A stretch of DNA of 64,000 nucleotides, taken from Aquatica leii. Lineage: Eukaryota > Arthropoda > Insecta > Coleoptera > Lampyridae. Made by a program: the position numbers and the translations under genes. The notes below the pieces were generated by a model, which was not told the origin of the DNA, ran no database searches, and saw only the letters and a program-made list of their open reading frames with translations. The first letter of the stretch is position 1; each line of letters starts with the position of its first letter. The stretch is from contig CM069432.1 of assembly GCA_035610365.1 (NCBI GenBank), positions 72,110,520-72,174,519 of the forward strand, read 5' to 3'. This document shows, piece after piece, positions 1-11,149 of this stretch.

Positions 1-86
1 AAAATAAAAACAATAAATTGCTATAAAAAATAAAAAAATAGTCAAAACAAAACCTACTTAATGTACTGATCCATTACAATTGGAAT

Positions 87-2103
87 ATGCAAAATCGACA
101 GATGGATCAAATAGCAAATGACATAGTTCAAACGCTTTGTTATGCAGTAAATGACCTAATTATAAAGAAAACTATAAAAACACGAACGAATAACACTTGG
201 TTTACAATGAACTTACGTAATCTCCTAAACGAAAGGGACAGGCTTTATAAAATTGCTAAATTAACAGGAAATGAAAATGACTGGATGCTTTACAAAAACA
301 CAAAAAATAATTTTAGTAACGAAATTAAGATAAGCAAAAATAAATATTACGTAAATAAAATACAGCAAAATAGCGGACAACCTCAAAATATGTGGAGAAT
401 TATTAAACATTTAATCAATGGAAAAAAAAATGAACCAAAAAATATATTTGACGAAATAGAAATTGATAACTTAGAAGAAATATCAAATAAATTTAACGAA
501 TATTTTGTAAGCAACAATATGCAAATAAATAATAGTATAATCCAGCCCCCAGCAAACTTCAAAGAGGCCCCAATATTAAAACCAATCATTAATTTCAAAT
601 TTAAGCAAGTTAATTTATCGGATCTGAAGAAAATCATAAGTAATATTAAGAGAAAAGGAGGAACGGATCACATTACAAAACAAGTTATTACAGATGCATT
701 GCCAGAAATTGGTAATGCAATGGTAGACCTAATAAACAAATCTTTAATAAGTGGAAAATTTCCTAATTGTTGGAAGCAATCCAAAGTCATACCAACGCCT
801 AAAATTAAAAATACAAAAAGATGCGAAGAATTTCGACCTATCAATATTTTACCAGTGTACGAACAAATACTAGAATCAGTTGTTAAGGAACAATTACAGT
901 GCTTTCTAGAACAAAATAATATAATTAGTGAAAATCAATCGGGTTTTCGAAGTAAACACTCGTGTGAAACAGCATTAAATCTCGTGCTGACAAAATGGAA
1001 ATCCGAAATCGACGAGGGTAATAGTGTAGTAGCAGTGTTTTTAGACTATAAAAGAGCCTTTGAAACTATCGACAGAGGAAGACTTATAAATAAACTTTAC
1101 CAATATGGAATAAGAAGCACCGAACTTCAATGGTTCGAAACTTACTTGGAATCTCGTACTCAGACCACTACGTACCAAAATTACGAATCTATTCCAATTC
1201 AAAATAATTTAGGTGTACCTCAAGGATCAGTCTTAGGCCCATTGCTTTTCTTGATTTATATTAATGATTTAGAACTTAACCTTAAGTGCTGTAATATTAA
1301 TTTGTTTGCGGACGATACCCTGGTATCAATTACTGATAAAAATGTACATTCAGCTATAAAGCTATAAAGCTAAACTCAGAATTAGAAATTATTGCAAATT
1401 GGTTACAAACAAACAAATTAAAATTAAATGTGCTAAAAAGTAAGACAATGGTAATATCAAATATTAATGTTGACACAACAAAAATAAAAATTGAAAATAT
1501 AGAATTAGAACAGGTTGAACAAATTAAATATTTAGGAATTGTGATTGATCAGAATCTAAATTTTAGAAGCCACGTAAATTATGTAGTAAAAAAGTAGCAA
1601 ATAAGATTAGCCTATTAGGAAGAATATCCAATAAATTGACGATTAATGCAAGAATTACTGTGTATAAAACAATTATTGCACCATATTTTGATTTTGCAGT
1701 AGTATATTTTTAATGTGTTACGAAGTCAACAAATAGGGCTATGACGATTATATTACATTGTTTAAAATATACCAAAATCACAGTAATGTTAGATTGCTTA
1801 CAATGGTTAAGTGTAAAACAGCGGATATATTTAAATTCATTAATGTTGGTATACAAAATAATTAATGATTTGCTTCCAAACTACATGTCAAAATTAGTGA
1901 TACGTAACTATGAAATACATTCATATAACACGAGAAGTCGATGTGATTTCAGATTGCCAAAATTTTCAAAATCAAAGTCACAAAATTCTCTTATGTACAA
2001 AGGTCTGAAATTATATAATGACTTACCAGATGAAATTAAGTACGAGCAAAATATTTATAAATTTAAAAAAGGTCTGAGTGATTATGTTAAGAATAAATTT
2101 TAA
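87..2103 (+). pseudogene. Non-LTR retrotransposon (jockey/CR1-type) reverse transcriptase, broken
   Basis: Encodes the pol protein of a LINE that copies itself by target-primed reverse transcription. The first open part (87-1367; the frame is open from 42) carries the RT domain: a GFRSKHSCETAL block, AVFLDYKRAFETID (first catalytic Asp), GVPQGSVLGPLLFLIYINDL, and the FADDT active site near residue 410. The apurinic-type endonuclease that should precede the RT is absent, so the copy is 5' truncated. After 1367 the homology continues out of frame. An 8-bp tandem duplication (ATAAAGCT, about 1353-1369) causes the first stop. A one-base loss near 1591 causes a second shift. The C-terminal segment resumes at 1741-2103 with a YNTRSRCDF motif and a LYNDLP motif typical of jockey/CR1 tails. 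Family assignment is by motif only and the exact clade is uncertain. Confidence 0.88.
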
Positions 2104-2171
2104 GCAAAAATTAGTATTAATAGAAATATGTTACGATTTATGTTAAATTAGTATATCTTTACTAAATAAAC

Positions 2172-2194
2172 ACTTACTTACTTACTTACTTACT
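2172..2194 (+). repeat. LINE 3' tail, (ACTT)n microsatellite
   Basis: Five to six copies of a 4-bp unit follow the 3' UTR of the LINE, just after AATAAA-like sequence. Short 3' microsatellite tails instead of poly(A) are known from CR1/I-related LINEs, so this marks the 3' end of the element and its insertion point in the flanking Harbinger-related DNA. Confidence 0.8.
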
Positions 2195-3068
2195 AAATGG
2201 TCTTCTGACTTTTTTCTTTCTTTTTTGTAATACTGGGGACATGTTTGTTATCGCGTTAGCAGCCTGCTCCATTACTTTTGTTGAGTGGTCAGTTCGTATT
2301 CTTTTACGTGTGCTTAGAGTTTTAGGTTCTCGACTTGGTGACGGTAATGCAGGAGATACTCTTTTTTCTCTGTAAAAATACATTTTAAGAAAAGTTATGA
2401 ACAAGGGTGAAATTGTTTATTTTAACCCTTCGCAAACAATCTAACTTTTTAAAACTATCGTCAACAAATGTATTTAAAAAAAAATTACAGAACAAAAAAA
2501 CATCTATAATATGAATATAACGAGATTCGTTCGCTAAGCGTTAATATGAATTTAGCATTACTTGCGCGTCATTCTGCACATTGTTTCCAAAATCGTCTAT
2601 GTTCACCACGTAATTGGAATCGCTCTCATGGTATCACAAGGGACTTGACACTAAAGATGAACAATCAACATTTATGCTGTCAGTACTCTACCGAGGGCCA
2701 TAATGCTCTCGAATAATACACATATGATCGTAGTACCATATTGTTGGATAGTAAATCTTAAACAATTCTTTTTTTACAAAAAACAGCAAATCAACTGAAT
2801 CATTAGTTACATCATCCTCTCTTGCACCACTGTTGAGGAAATTTGTTTTAAGGCCTTGAAATTTGTTTTTAATATTATTGCAGGTAACTTCCGGCTTCAA
2901 TTTATTTTTATAATTTTTGGACTGAACGGCATATAAATATAGATATTTTTTATATTTGTCAATTAAGAGCGAAACTTGCTCCCTAAGCCACGACTTTTTT
3001 TGTGAACACGTCATTTTAATGCACAACAAATAATTCAAGGTTATGAAGAGGGTATGGTCGTTTATCAT
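2195..3068 (-). pseudogene. MADF/Myb-like DNA-binding protein of a Harbinger element, decayed
   Basis: The main open part (3068-2688, 126 codons) has the layout of a MADF/Myb-SANT-like domain: WLREQVSLLIDKYKKY at the start, a middle helix ending in IKNKFQGLKTNF, and a PTIWYYDHM block at the end. PIF/Harbinger elements often carry such a protein beside the transposase, which helps it bind the element ends. Downstream in the same frame two stops interrupt an acidic linker (ending near 2540), and a plausible donor (CAA|GTAATG, about 2545) and acceptor (TTTTTACAG, about 2370) bracket an intron. The final exon (2369-2186) is a basic tail rich in Arg and Lys. The LINE insertion abuts the 3' end. 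I infer a Harbinger accessory gene; a decayed host MADF gene is the alternative. Confidence 0.55.
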
Positions 3069-3260
3069 GTTATGAATGATGAGTAAATAGTTATGTTAAG
3101 TTGATGTGCGCACATTTACGCGCACTTTTGTAAGGAATTTTAGAACAAGTTCTAAATAATTTACTCAAAAATTTTTTAATAAATTTCTCAGATAATTTTC
3201 TGTTTGCAACGTAATAAAAATTTATGTAAAAATTTACTAGTAATTTTTTGCGTAAATTTA

Positions 3261-3282
3261 GTATCGTGTCAAACAGGCTTTA
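3261..3282 (-). repeat. Putative Harbinger terminal inverted repeat with TAA target duplication
   Basis: Read on the minus strand this is TAA followed by AGCCTGTTTGACACGATAC, the start expected for a PIF/Harbinger element (3-bp TAA/TTA target site, then a GCCTGTTT-like repeat). It lies about 200 bp upstream of the MADF-like gene, a usual distance. It resembles the end at 51622-51645, which begins TAA then AGCCCGTATTAGACGATGC. The opposite end is not visible, probably displaced by the LINE. Confidence 0.5.
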
Positions 3283-4337
3283 CTTGCTAATTAGATAACA
3301 GTTGTGGTTATACTCATAGCAAAGCCAATGTAAAGAAGATGCAGCTCACTTCGTGTATAATAAATCGTATAGTTTGCCGACACTATGAACATCTATGTTT
3401 GATCTAAGAACTATTTTTGTCGAATTATAGAAATCTCTGCACTGTAACGCTATCTCAAAGTTATATTAATTAACATAAATACATACATTTAATTTTATAC
3501 ATAAAACAATGATTAGAATTGTTTTATGTAAAAATTGTTAACAAAATCAGAATCAGAATACTTATTATTATACATAAAATATATATATACAATTGTATTG
3601 TTGATGGACATAATTAATTTTTTCAAGAATGAGTTGTTATACAATAGTTATTTTAAAAAATCATCGTCAGTCAAACAATGACAAAAAACTAAATATAGTT
3701 GTGAACAATGTGAAAGATTTATTTAAATAACTAGTTTTGGGTAATACGTAGATTCCATTAAAAAAATTTCTTATTAATCAACTGGTTTCTATCTAAAGGA
3801 TTAATTTCATTAGTAATTTATCTCAACAAAAGTCTAGTATTTTTTATTATAAACAGTATTTATTTATTGAATAAGTGATTTTGAAATAAAATTGATTAAA
3901 AAGAAACTGAATGCGTAAGTATCATATTAAATTGATAATTTAAAAATAATTTTGAAAAATTGAAAACATAAAAAGGCAATTCTTTAATATTCATAAAATA
4001 AGCTAATAATTACATTAATCTCAAGGAGTGCAAGGACGGATATGGACTGAACAGCTATTTGCCAATTATAGTTTGAGGGCGTAAGTCTATGACCTGCAGC
4101 AGATTTGAAAACCAAATTTTTAAGTTGGGAATGAAAAAAGGCAGGAGATAAATTTGAAAAACCTCGCACTCCGGGATTCTAATATTTTTTAGATCTTGTA
4201 TTTTTGCACTCACTTGATGCTGAAGGTTGATATCGATTTCTACAAATTACAAAAGTAAAATATTTTCTATTTATAATGTTATTACTAACCTGATTGTTGT
4301 GAAATGCCTGCTACTTCTTCAGTAGTGTCAGTACTCG
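3283..4337. other. AT-rich DNA, nothing recognised
   Basis: No protein homology, RNA gene or element end was seen on either strand. Open frames are short and have chance composition. Confidence 0.6.
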
Positions 4338-4407
4338 CAAGTCTTGCAGCACACTCGTTAGTAGTCACAATTTTACTAAAAGTTTTCGTAGTGTGCTGCA
4401 AGACTTG
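4338..4407. repeat. Perfect 18-bp inverted repeat (hairpin)
   Basis: The 18 bases at 4338-4355 are exactly repeated in reverse complement at 4390-4407, with a 34-base spacer. The arms contain CTTGCAGCACACT and its complement. The structure lies inside a 125-codon minus-strand open frame that has no recognisable domain. Function unknown; it could be a fold-back element or a transcribed stem-loop. Confidence 0.7.
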
Positions 4408-4775
4408 AACATTATACCTCTCTGGAGAAATATCTGCATAAATAATAAAATATTTGTCAACAACGTTATATAACTGGCAATTTATTACATAAAAAAATAA
4501 GGTGGAGTAATAGGTCGAGTTTACCACTCTCTTCACGTAGCCCTGTTTAAAATAAATTCTTAGGCGTAATAAATAAAGCATGTATTTAATTGCATTGCGA
4601 CACAACTTGGTGCAAGAAGCATAGACAAAAGCAATACGTTGGAAATGGGCGCGAGCGCACACACCATAATTTTTTAGCGTGCTATGATAGTTATAAGTTT
4701 TAAATTTTCACGCTGCACCATTTCGAACCACAAAGCCCGACGGCCCTTTCTCTTGGTACAGTAAATTGTATGTAG

Positions 4776-5695
4776 GTTTATTCCGTATAACAACATTATT
4801 ATTCCGTCTAACAACATTATAAATTAGTTAATGTTAAATCATTATTTACTGACACCACAAAAGATTTTTCACGTGATCTACTCGTATGTTTTGTCAACTA
4901 GTAACTTTAAACATACCTTAAGATAACTCCATTCGCGTCGCGCAAGTTATGCTGGATAAGACAAAAATAAATAATAGTATTGGTAACAACGTAATTAAAT
5001 GTAATGATAAATGAAATATAAACATTGCGCATCTTGAAAAAAAAATCGTAGAATCGGTTTATCAGAAAATATATAAAAAAGTGTGAAATTATTAAAATAG
5101 AAACACGTATTTATTAAAACTAAATTACTTGATAAATCTGATATGGATGTTTTTTGGAAAAAATAAATCGATATTTTTATTGTTTTGCTTTATAACATAT
5201 TCGCTTTTTTTACTCAACATGTCTTTTTATTAGTTTGTCTCAACTGTTGGTTTTTAATACTTTTACGTCACAAATTGTTGTCAAATCTTTTTAAATATTT
5301 CAGTTTATTTAAGATTCTGATGAATTACAATAAAAGTATGTTTCAACTTATTGGCTAAATGTTAACTAAAAATAAAATAGGTAAATAAAATTTTTTTAAT
5401 TAAATTGTGATCTATATTTTTTTTCAATTTTTTCTTATGAAACATTGTGATTTTTAAATAAATTGGTAAACCCTTTAGTATATATAGGTAACAATTAACA
5501 TTACTTCATATGTTTTCTTAAGGCGACGTTTTGTAGATCTCGTGTGTCGACTTCCTCAGGGCAATTGAATTCATTAAAAAGAAAACGATATCCGTAAAGA
5601 CGCAGTTACAATTCGGTTTATTCTGTATAATAACATTATTCTTCCGTCTAACTACATTAAAAATTAGTTGATCATTATTTATCATCACAAAAGAG
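4776..5695 (+). repeat. Diverged direct repeat pair of about 90 bp (4776-4866 and 5616-5695)
   Basis: Both segments start GGTTTATTC[C/T]GTATAA, continue through an ATTCCGTCTAAC / CTTCCGTCTAAC block and AATTAGTT, and end with CACAAAAGA. They are in the same orientation about 840 bp apart and differ by scattered substitutions and small indels. They are probably two copies of an unclassified mobile element or the diverged ends of one; no coding sequence lies between them. Confidence 0.6.
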
Positions 5696-5708
5696 TTCGT
5701 GTTAAAAA

Positions 5709-5750
5709 TTATAATAATAATAATAATATAATAATAATAACAATATGTAT
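5709..5750. repeat. (ATA)n microsatellite
   Basis: Imperfect run of ATA/AAT triplets between two AT-rich tracts. A short open frame across it is a by-product of the repeat. Confidence 0.85.
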
Positions 5751-7528
5751 TAATCTAACAAACATAGCAACTGATGTGCTAGACAAGCGAAAGGTGTACA
5801 TATTACATTTATTGCACTTTAATTTCATTAAAATTAAAATAAAAAAATTCCATAACATTGTATAAAGGATTATCTTTTAAAATACTTTTTAATTGTTTTT
5901 TAAACATGTGCTCTGGTAAATTCTTATATATAAAGATAGATATTGAAGGGATCTTAAAGTTATACTACTATTGAGTTGTCAGACTTTACTGACATAATTA
6001 AATTTCTTTTTCACTCAAGTTATTTTATATTATTGTTACATATATGTATATAAGCAGTGTTCATTGCCTCTACTAGATACTAAACTGTTTACCTATTTTA
6101 TTATAATCGAAGACTAGGAGTTCTAAAACGTTTTTATTAGAATTTTTATAAACCATATCTAAAAACATAAACTATTAAATAATATAAAAAATATAGGCTT
6201 TCATTTTAAAAAACAATTGATGAAGTCATAAATCTCTCAATATTTATGAAAAAATTGTAAAACATTGTAATTCCAAAAAAAAACTATTTCACAATTGTAT
6301 GAGAATTTTTTTCAGAACATTTGTAAAATTTTTACTTTTTATTTCTAAGGTATTTTATTAATGTTGAAATAAAAGTTATTGTTTTCTAAACAAGAATAAT
6401 TAGCAGAGCAAAAGATATATTAAAAATTCACAATCGCTCTGTAAAATACAGAAAATCGACGAAACACAAACTATAGCTCCATTAACAATTTAAAAATGTA
6501 TTTACTTTATAATAATGGATGGAACTGACGCATTTTATAATCCACACCTATTTTATCACTTTTAACGTTTTAAACAAATTACTTCGAATGGATTTAGAAT
6601 TATCGTTTTATACCAAATATGTTGTAAAGCTTTTTGTAAAATAAATTGATGTCAAATTTTATTTATCGCCACGTAACAATGTAACTTTGTGTTGTATGAA
6701 TAATTAAATAAAAATTGTACAATAATTATTTACAATACATTAACTAAAACATGTTATTATACCCATTTATTATTTTTGGTTTCATAAATAAACTATTGTT
6801 AAGTTGATACGTAAATACAGTAATGATTTTTCTATAGTACTGTAATAATTATAATGTCTATATAATATGTTTAATGTTGTATTTAGAATTGTAAATAAAT
6901 ATTTAATTTATATAATCTGTTGCACTAAAAAGTATTTGGTTTAACAATGTCAAAACGAAGATGTATAATACTGCGCTTAATAAAGTCGAAAAAATACTTC
7001 TTAATTTCATATATAATAGTTTTTATTAATTATATTAATTGTTATTATATTTTGCGTGTTTTTATTATATTTTTAATTATTTTTGAGTCTAATATTACTT
7101 TTTAACCTAAAGCCAAGGTTATAATTAAATCTCTCAATCTTCAATAACTAAACTCTACTGGGCATTATTGTAACATAACCAAAATGCTAAATAACTAAAC
7201 AATTTGGTACCCCTACTGACAATTCTAATTAAAACTGTAATCTTATAAACCAAACTTTTTCTATTTTTTAAGAATTCTGGTACGGTAACCGTAACTTAAA
7301 CTAATTGAAACCTGATTTTTCGTCAAGACCTACATATCTACGTCAACTTTATAGCATCAAATCAACAATCGTCAATCACTACGTACATGTGTGTTTAAAA
7401 AAGTTTGGTGTTTGTTGTTATCTAAGTGCAAATTGCGTAATTTCCCCAATGTTTTTTACTGGTTAAGAATAAGAGGCGAGTGTAGTAATTATACGCACTA
7501 ATTATTTAATAGTTATTTACATACTAAG
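5751..7528. other. AT-rich DNA, nothing recognised
   Basis: Strongly AT-rich with many poly-A and poly-T runs. No gene, RNA or element end was supported on either strand. Confidence 0.6.
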
Positions 7529-7593
7529 TGCGGGAAAGTTATGTTCCCGAATGAACGAGTGCCTTGAGTAAATTCGGGAACAATCTTCCCGCA
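7529..7593. repeat. GCGGGAA hairpin upstream of the tyrosine recombinase gene
   Basis: Two arms, 7529-7552 and 7572-7593, form a near-perfect inverted repeat around a 19-base loop. The outer parts are TGCGGGAA and TTCCCGCA; the inner parts are GTTCCCGAAT and ATTCGGGAAC, both exact complements. It is GC-rich in an AT-rich background. The same GTGCGGGAA word recurs 3' of the gene at 9437-9445 and 9554-9563. I infer that these are the element ends or the recombinase binding sites; no experiment is implied by sequence alone. Confidence 0.8.
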
Positions 7594-7832
7594 AGAAGTT
7601 TGTACAATATTTTTTGTACGAATACTATTAATTGTCTAATTTATATTTTTATTCATGTATTAATTCTAGAACATAAATATGTATAAACAAAATTTATATG
7701 AGTATTAAATCAAATCATAAAAATGAAATTTGAGAGTTGGCAAGTTTTTTGTTTTGTTGATTTACGTAATTATTCAATTAAAACTTTTGTCATAACGTGA
7801 ACAGCGCGTGATTTCTGTCATATATTGTCATT

Positions 7833-7885
7833 AACTTAAGGGTATAACTTAAATAACTTAAAACTTAAATAAAATAACTTAAATT
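7833..7885 (+). repeat. AACTTAA-rich leader just before the recombinase start codon
   Basis: The 50 bases before the ATG consist of degenerate copies of ATAACTTAAA. It looks like a short tandem repeat forming the 5' leader. It could be structural noise or a binding array; the ATG at 7886 lies directly after the last copy. Confidence 0.6.
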
Positions 7886-9036
7886 ATGAGTAACAGTGAA
7901 AGTATTGATTGCACACCGCCAGAAGTACGTCAAGACGCTAATGAGGCATTGGTAAATTTACTACCAAAGAAATCGAAAGCAAGGTATGAATTGGCATACT
8001 CAAAATTTGTCAATTGGGCCCGAACAAAAAAAATTTCCAATTTTACTGAAAATGTTTTATTGGCATATTTTCAAACGTATCCTAATAAAAAGTCTTTGTG
8101 GGCTACGTATTCAATGTTAAAGGCATGCTTAATTTTACACGACAACATCAATATTTCCAATTATTCAAAACTAATTGCCTTTTTGAAACGAGAAACGGAG
8201 CACTATCAGCCAAAAAAATCTAAGGTTTTAGAAGAGGAGCAAATTGCTAAATTTATAAATGACGCACCCAACAATGATTTTCTTTTAATGAAGGTATAGA
8301 TACAATACTCATATTATTTACATATTTTTAAATTTTAAAATGTTAGGTTGTTTTAATAATGGGTGTAGCTGGAGCTTGTCGTCGCGAAGAGCTATGTAAA
8401 ATGGCATTGAAAGATATCGAATTTAAAACTGATATGATATCAGTAACGATACCAGATACCAAAACCTATACCACCAGACGATTCGTAATTGTAGATCCTA
8501 AATGGATTTCTTTGCTGAAAGAATATAAAAATATTAGAGCTAAGTGTAACCAAAACCAGGATAGGTTCTTTTTTACTTACCATAATGGTAAATGTATAAA
8601 TTCCCCAGTTGGCATAAATACATTTGGGAAAATTCCATCACTAATCGCATCATACCTTAAGCTTGAGAATTCAAAAGAGTATACTGGCCACTGCTTTCGT
8701 AGAACCTCGGCCACTATGTTGGCAAATCACGGAGGTGATTTGGTGACTCTGAAGAGGCATGGAGGTTGGAAATCTTCGACTGTAGCTGAAGGGTACATTG
8801 AAGAATCTGTCAGTAGTCGCATAGCTACAGCGCAAAAATTGACTGCGGGTACATCCAGTACAGGTTCAGGCAGTTCCTTTGAAATTCCTGTCATCAATGT
8901 AAACATGCCTCCTGCTTCTACTACAGTAACGCAGTCCTTAAACATGATTGTTCCAGGAGTCCAAATATCCAATAGCGGAACTTTAAATATAAATAGTATA
9001 AATGTTACCATTTGTAATTCAAGCAATCATCGGTGA
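7886..9036 (+). CDS. Tyrosine recombinase (Crypton-like), intact, two exons
   Basis: Predicted site-specific DNA recombinase of the tyrosine (phage-integrase-like) family that would cut and rejoin DNA through a covalent tyrosine intermediate. Exons 7886-8293 and 8347-9036 join in frame to about 365 residues without stops. The N-terminal 130 residues look like a core-binding domain. The catalytic domain shows Arg148 in ACRREEL, a probable beta-sheet Lys175 (PDTKT), His251 and Arg254 in GHCFRRTSAT, His274 and Trp277 in KRHGGW, and the nucleophile Tyr286 in EGYIEES, so the full R-K-H-R-H/W-Y set is present. After it comes a Ser/Thr/Asn-rich tail with alternating NINSINVTI pattern. Cryptons encode such proteins and insect genomes carry related copies; a domesticated single-copy gene is the alternative. 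GC-rich hairpins flank it. Start chosen at the first ATG, after which homology begins quickly. Confidence 0.88.
8294..8346 (+). other. 53-bp intron of the recombinase gene
   Basis: Begins GTATAG after AATGAAG and ends TGTTAG before GTTGTTTTA. Removing it joins LLMK to VVLIMGVAG, the helix that leads into the catalytic arginine, in frame. Without splicing the frame stops at once. The length is near the small-intron mode of insects. Confidence 0.85.
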
Positions 9037-9527
9037 AATAATTGTTTCATTTTATGTAATTATAATTACTCTAGCTCTGTTATTTTGTTACGGATTATTA
9101 AATATTCCGTTTCTTTGTTCTTAACTTGTTCAAAACATATGAAAATAATAATCTTCTAATATTATTACATTTATTTAAATACTTACATTTTCTGATACGA
9201 TAATTAAAGGTGATGTTAATTAACTTAACCATTCTACAAACAGAATTATTTATCAATTACTTCACTTTGTTTAAATAAATATCTTCATTTATTACACAAA
9301 ACATATGTTTATCACCCATAATTAATTGGTGTTGCCAACCACAAACAACCTTGCCAACTTCATTTATTAAATGCACTAACCTTATTATTTAGATATCAAA
9401 TATTATTACAATTTCGCCACTTTATCTTAGTATTTTTGCGGGAAGTACACTCCAACAAATCATATTTTCTTATTTTGAATATGGTTTTTAAATTAATACT
9501 GTAGAAATGCCAGTGTTTTTTTTCCAT
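9037..9527. other. 3' flank of the recombinase gene
   Basis: AT-rich, with AATAAA-type signals (for example near 9275) that could end the recombinase transcript, and one TGCGGGAAG word at 9437-9445 matching the outer arm of the upstream hairpin. Confidence 0.5.
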
Positions 9528-9595
9528 TTTCCCGCACGCTGTTTGACGTTTGGGTGCGGGAAATAAATGTCATTCGGGATTCAGATGTTCCCAAT
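9528..9595. repeat. GCGGGAA inverted repeat downstream of the recombinase gene
   Basis: TTTCCCGCAC at 9528-9537 and GTGCGGGAAA at 9554-9563 are perfect complements with a 16-base spacer. A second, weaker pair (ATTCGGGAT / GTTCCCAAT, 9572-9595) follows, echoing the inner arms of the upstream hairpin. Together with 7529-7593 this brackets a unit of about 2.07 kb containing only the recombinase. Confidence 0.75.
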
Positions 9596-11149
9596 TATGC
9601 GTAGAAGGCGGTAAATGGCATCGAACAGTATATGAGTACAAAAAATACAATAACGTTGTGTTACGTGCACTTAAGAATAAACGTAGCTGACGTTAAGGTT
9701 ATGTAGCATTTCCATAACTTAAAAATCGCACTACCGTTTATAAAAAAATAAAAGAGTTAAGTAAATAAAATTGTAAAGTTTTAAGAAAATGCATAAATGA
9801 ATAATACATATACGATCAACGAAAAAACTTAAAAACCAAGTCGTTTGATAATATGCGATGAATAATTTCGACAGTCGCTTTTATTACTAACTTTGTTGAT
9901 TAAAAAACTATATCTAAATATGTCTCACATTAAACAAACTTTTTTTAATACACAAAAAAAAATTTATAATTATTAAATCTATGTTTTAAAGTATAATTCA
10001 ATAACAAAAATTGTTTGATACCGTTTATTTACTTACGACTAATTTTTAAAACTTGCACTCTGCAATGTATTTAATTTAATTAATAAGTTACGTAATAATT
10101 TAACTCAACTCACATTTAAATTCGTTTAATTACTTAATAAATAAAAATAAACAGCATTAAAACTATGTTACTATTGTTCGTTTTGTACTGTCTGAAGTTC
10201 TGATATACAAAAGTTTTGGTAAATTAGTTATTATTGATAGTGCTATCGCAACTACAACAGCGTATCCAAGTTAGCAAAACTTACATAAAGGAAACAGAAA
10301 CTTGGTGTAAGTACTCACAATTCCTTGAAAATAATTTTTTTTTCTTTTGAACTAAGCCGAAACAGTTTAAACTTTAATTTACAAATCAACAGATTTGACT
10401 AAATTAACTTAAAATATAAATTATAATCAAATTAATGTACTTCAAAGATGTAATTTATATTTTAATGGATATAACTATTGCTTTTTATACATTTTAACAT
10501 AAACTTATTGGTATTAAACAAGGTTTTAACGTTTAGTAAGTTTTGAATTTTTCAAAATACAATATCTCGCAGTTTATTAGATTTAGGAATAAATTATTTT
10601 TTAAAATTTAGTTAAATAAAACCGTTTGGAAACATTTTTACCATTGCATTTTTAGAACCATATAATTTTTACTACCAATTCTTTTTGTCACTAATTTTAT
10701 ACCACTGATTTGTTTAAAGATTTAAAGTCGTTTACATACGTTAGTGTAAATTAACAATGAAAACTGTCGTGGAGCTAACTAAAGCCACAAAAATAACTTA
10801 CTCCATATAGCAGATGATATTTTTTATTACAAACAAGATGAAAAAAAAGAAGAGTGTTTTGCGGTGCAGAAAATGCATATGGAGAGCAGCCACTCGATCT
10901 CAAATGATTCAAGAGCAGATAAGCGTAAAGTTAAAAGGATAACCATCGCATCATACATGTCAAACACTCTATTGTCAGCATTGTTTATTTTCTGTGAAGT
11001 AAAGTAAGTTACCGATAAAATGTACTCAGATAACGACAAGATCTTAGAACAAACAGCACAAGCGAACGCAAATTTATTACCATTAGAATCTAGTTGTACG
11101 TGCAAAAGTTGAAACAATGACACTTACATGTAATAAAATAACATAAACA
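9596..11149. other. AT-rich DNA, nothing recognised
   Basis: No domain, RNA gene or repeat end was supported. A 98-codon minus-strand frame at 10827-11123 shows no family motif. Confidence 0.55.

Noticed and set aside
4285..4662. 125-codon minus-strand frame
   Set aside because: No domain; contains a hairpin and low-complexity segments; likely chance.
10827..11123. 98-codon minus-strand frame
   Set aside because: No recognisable family motif and no supporting splice or start context.
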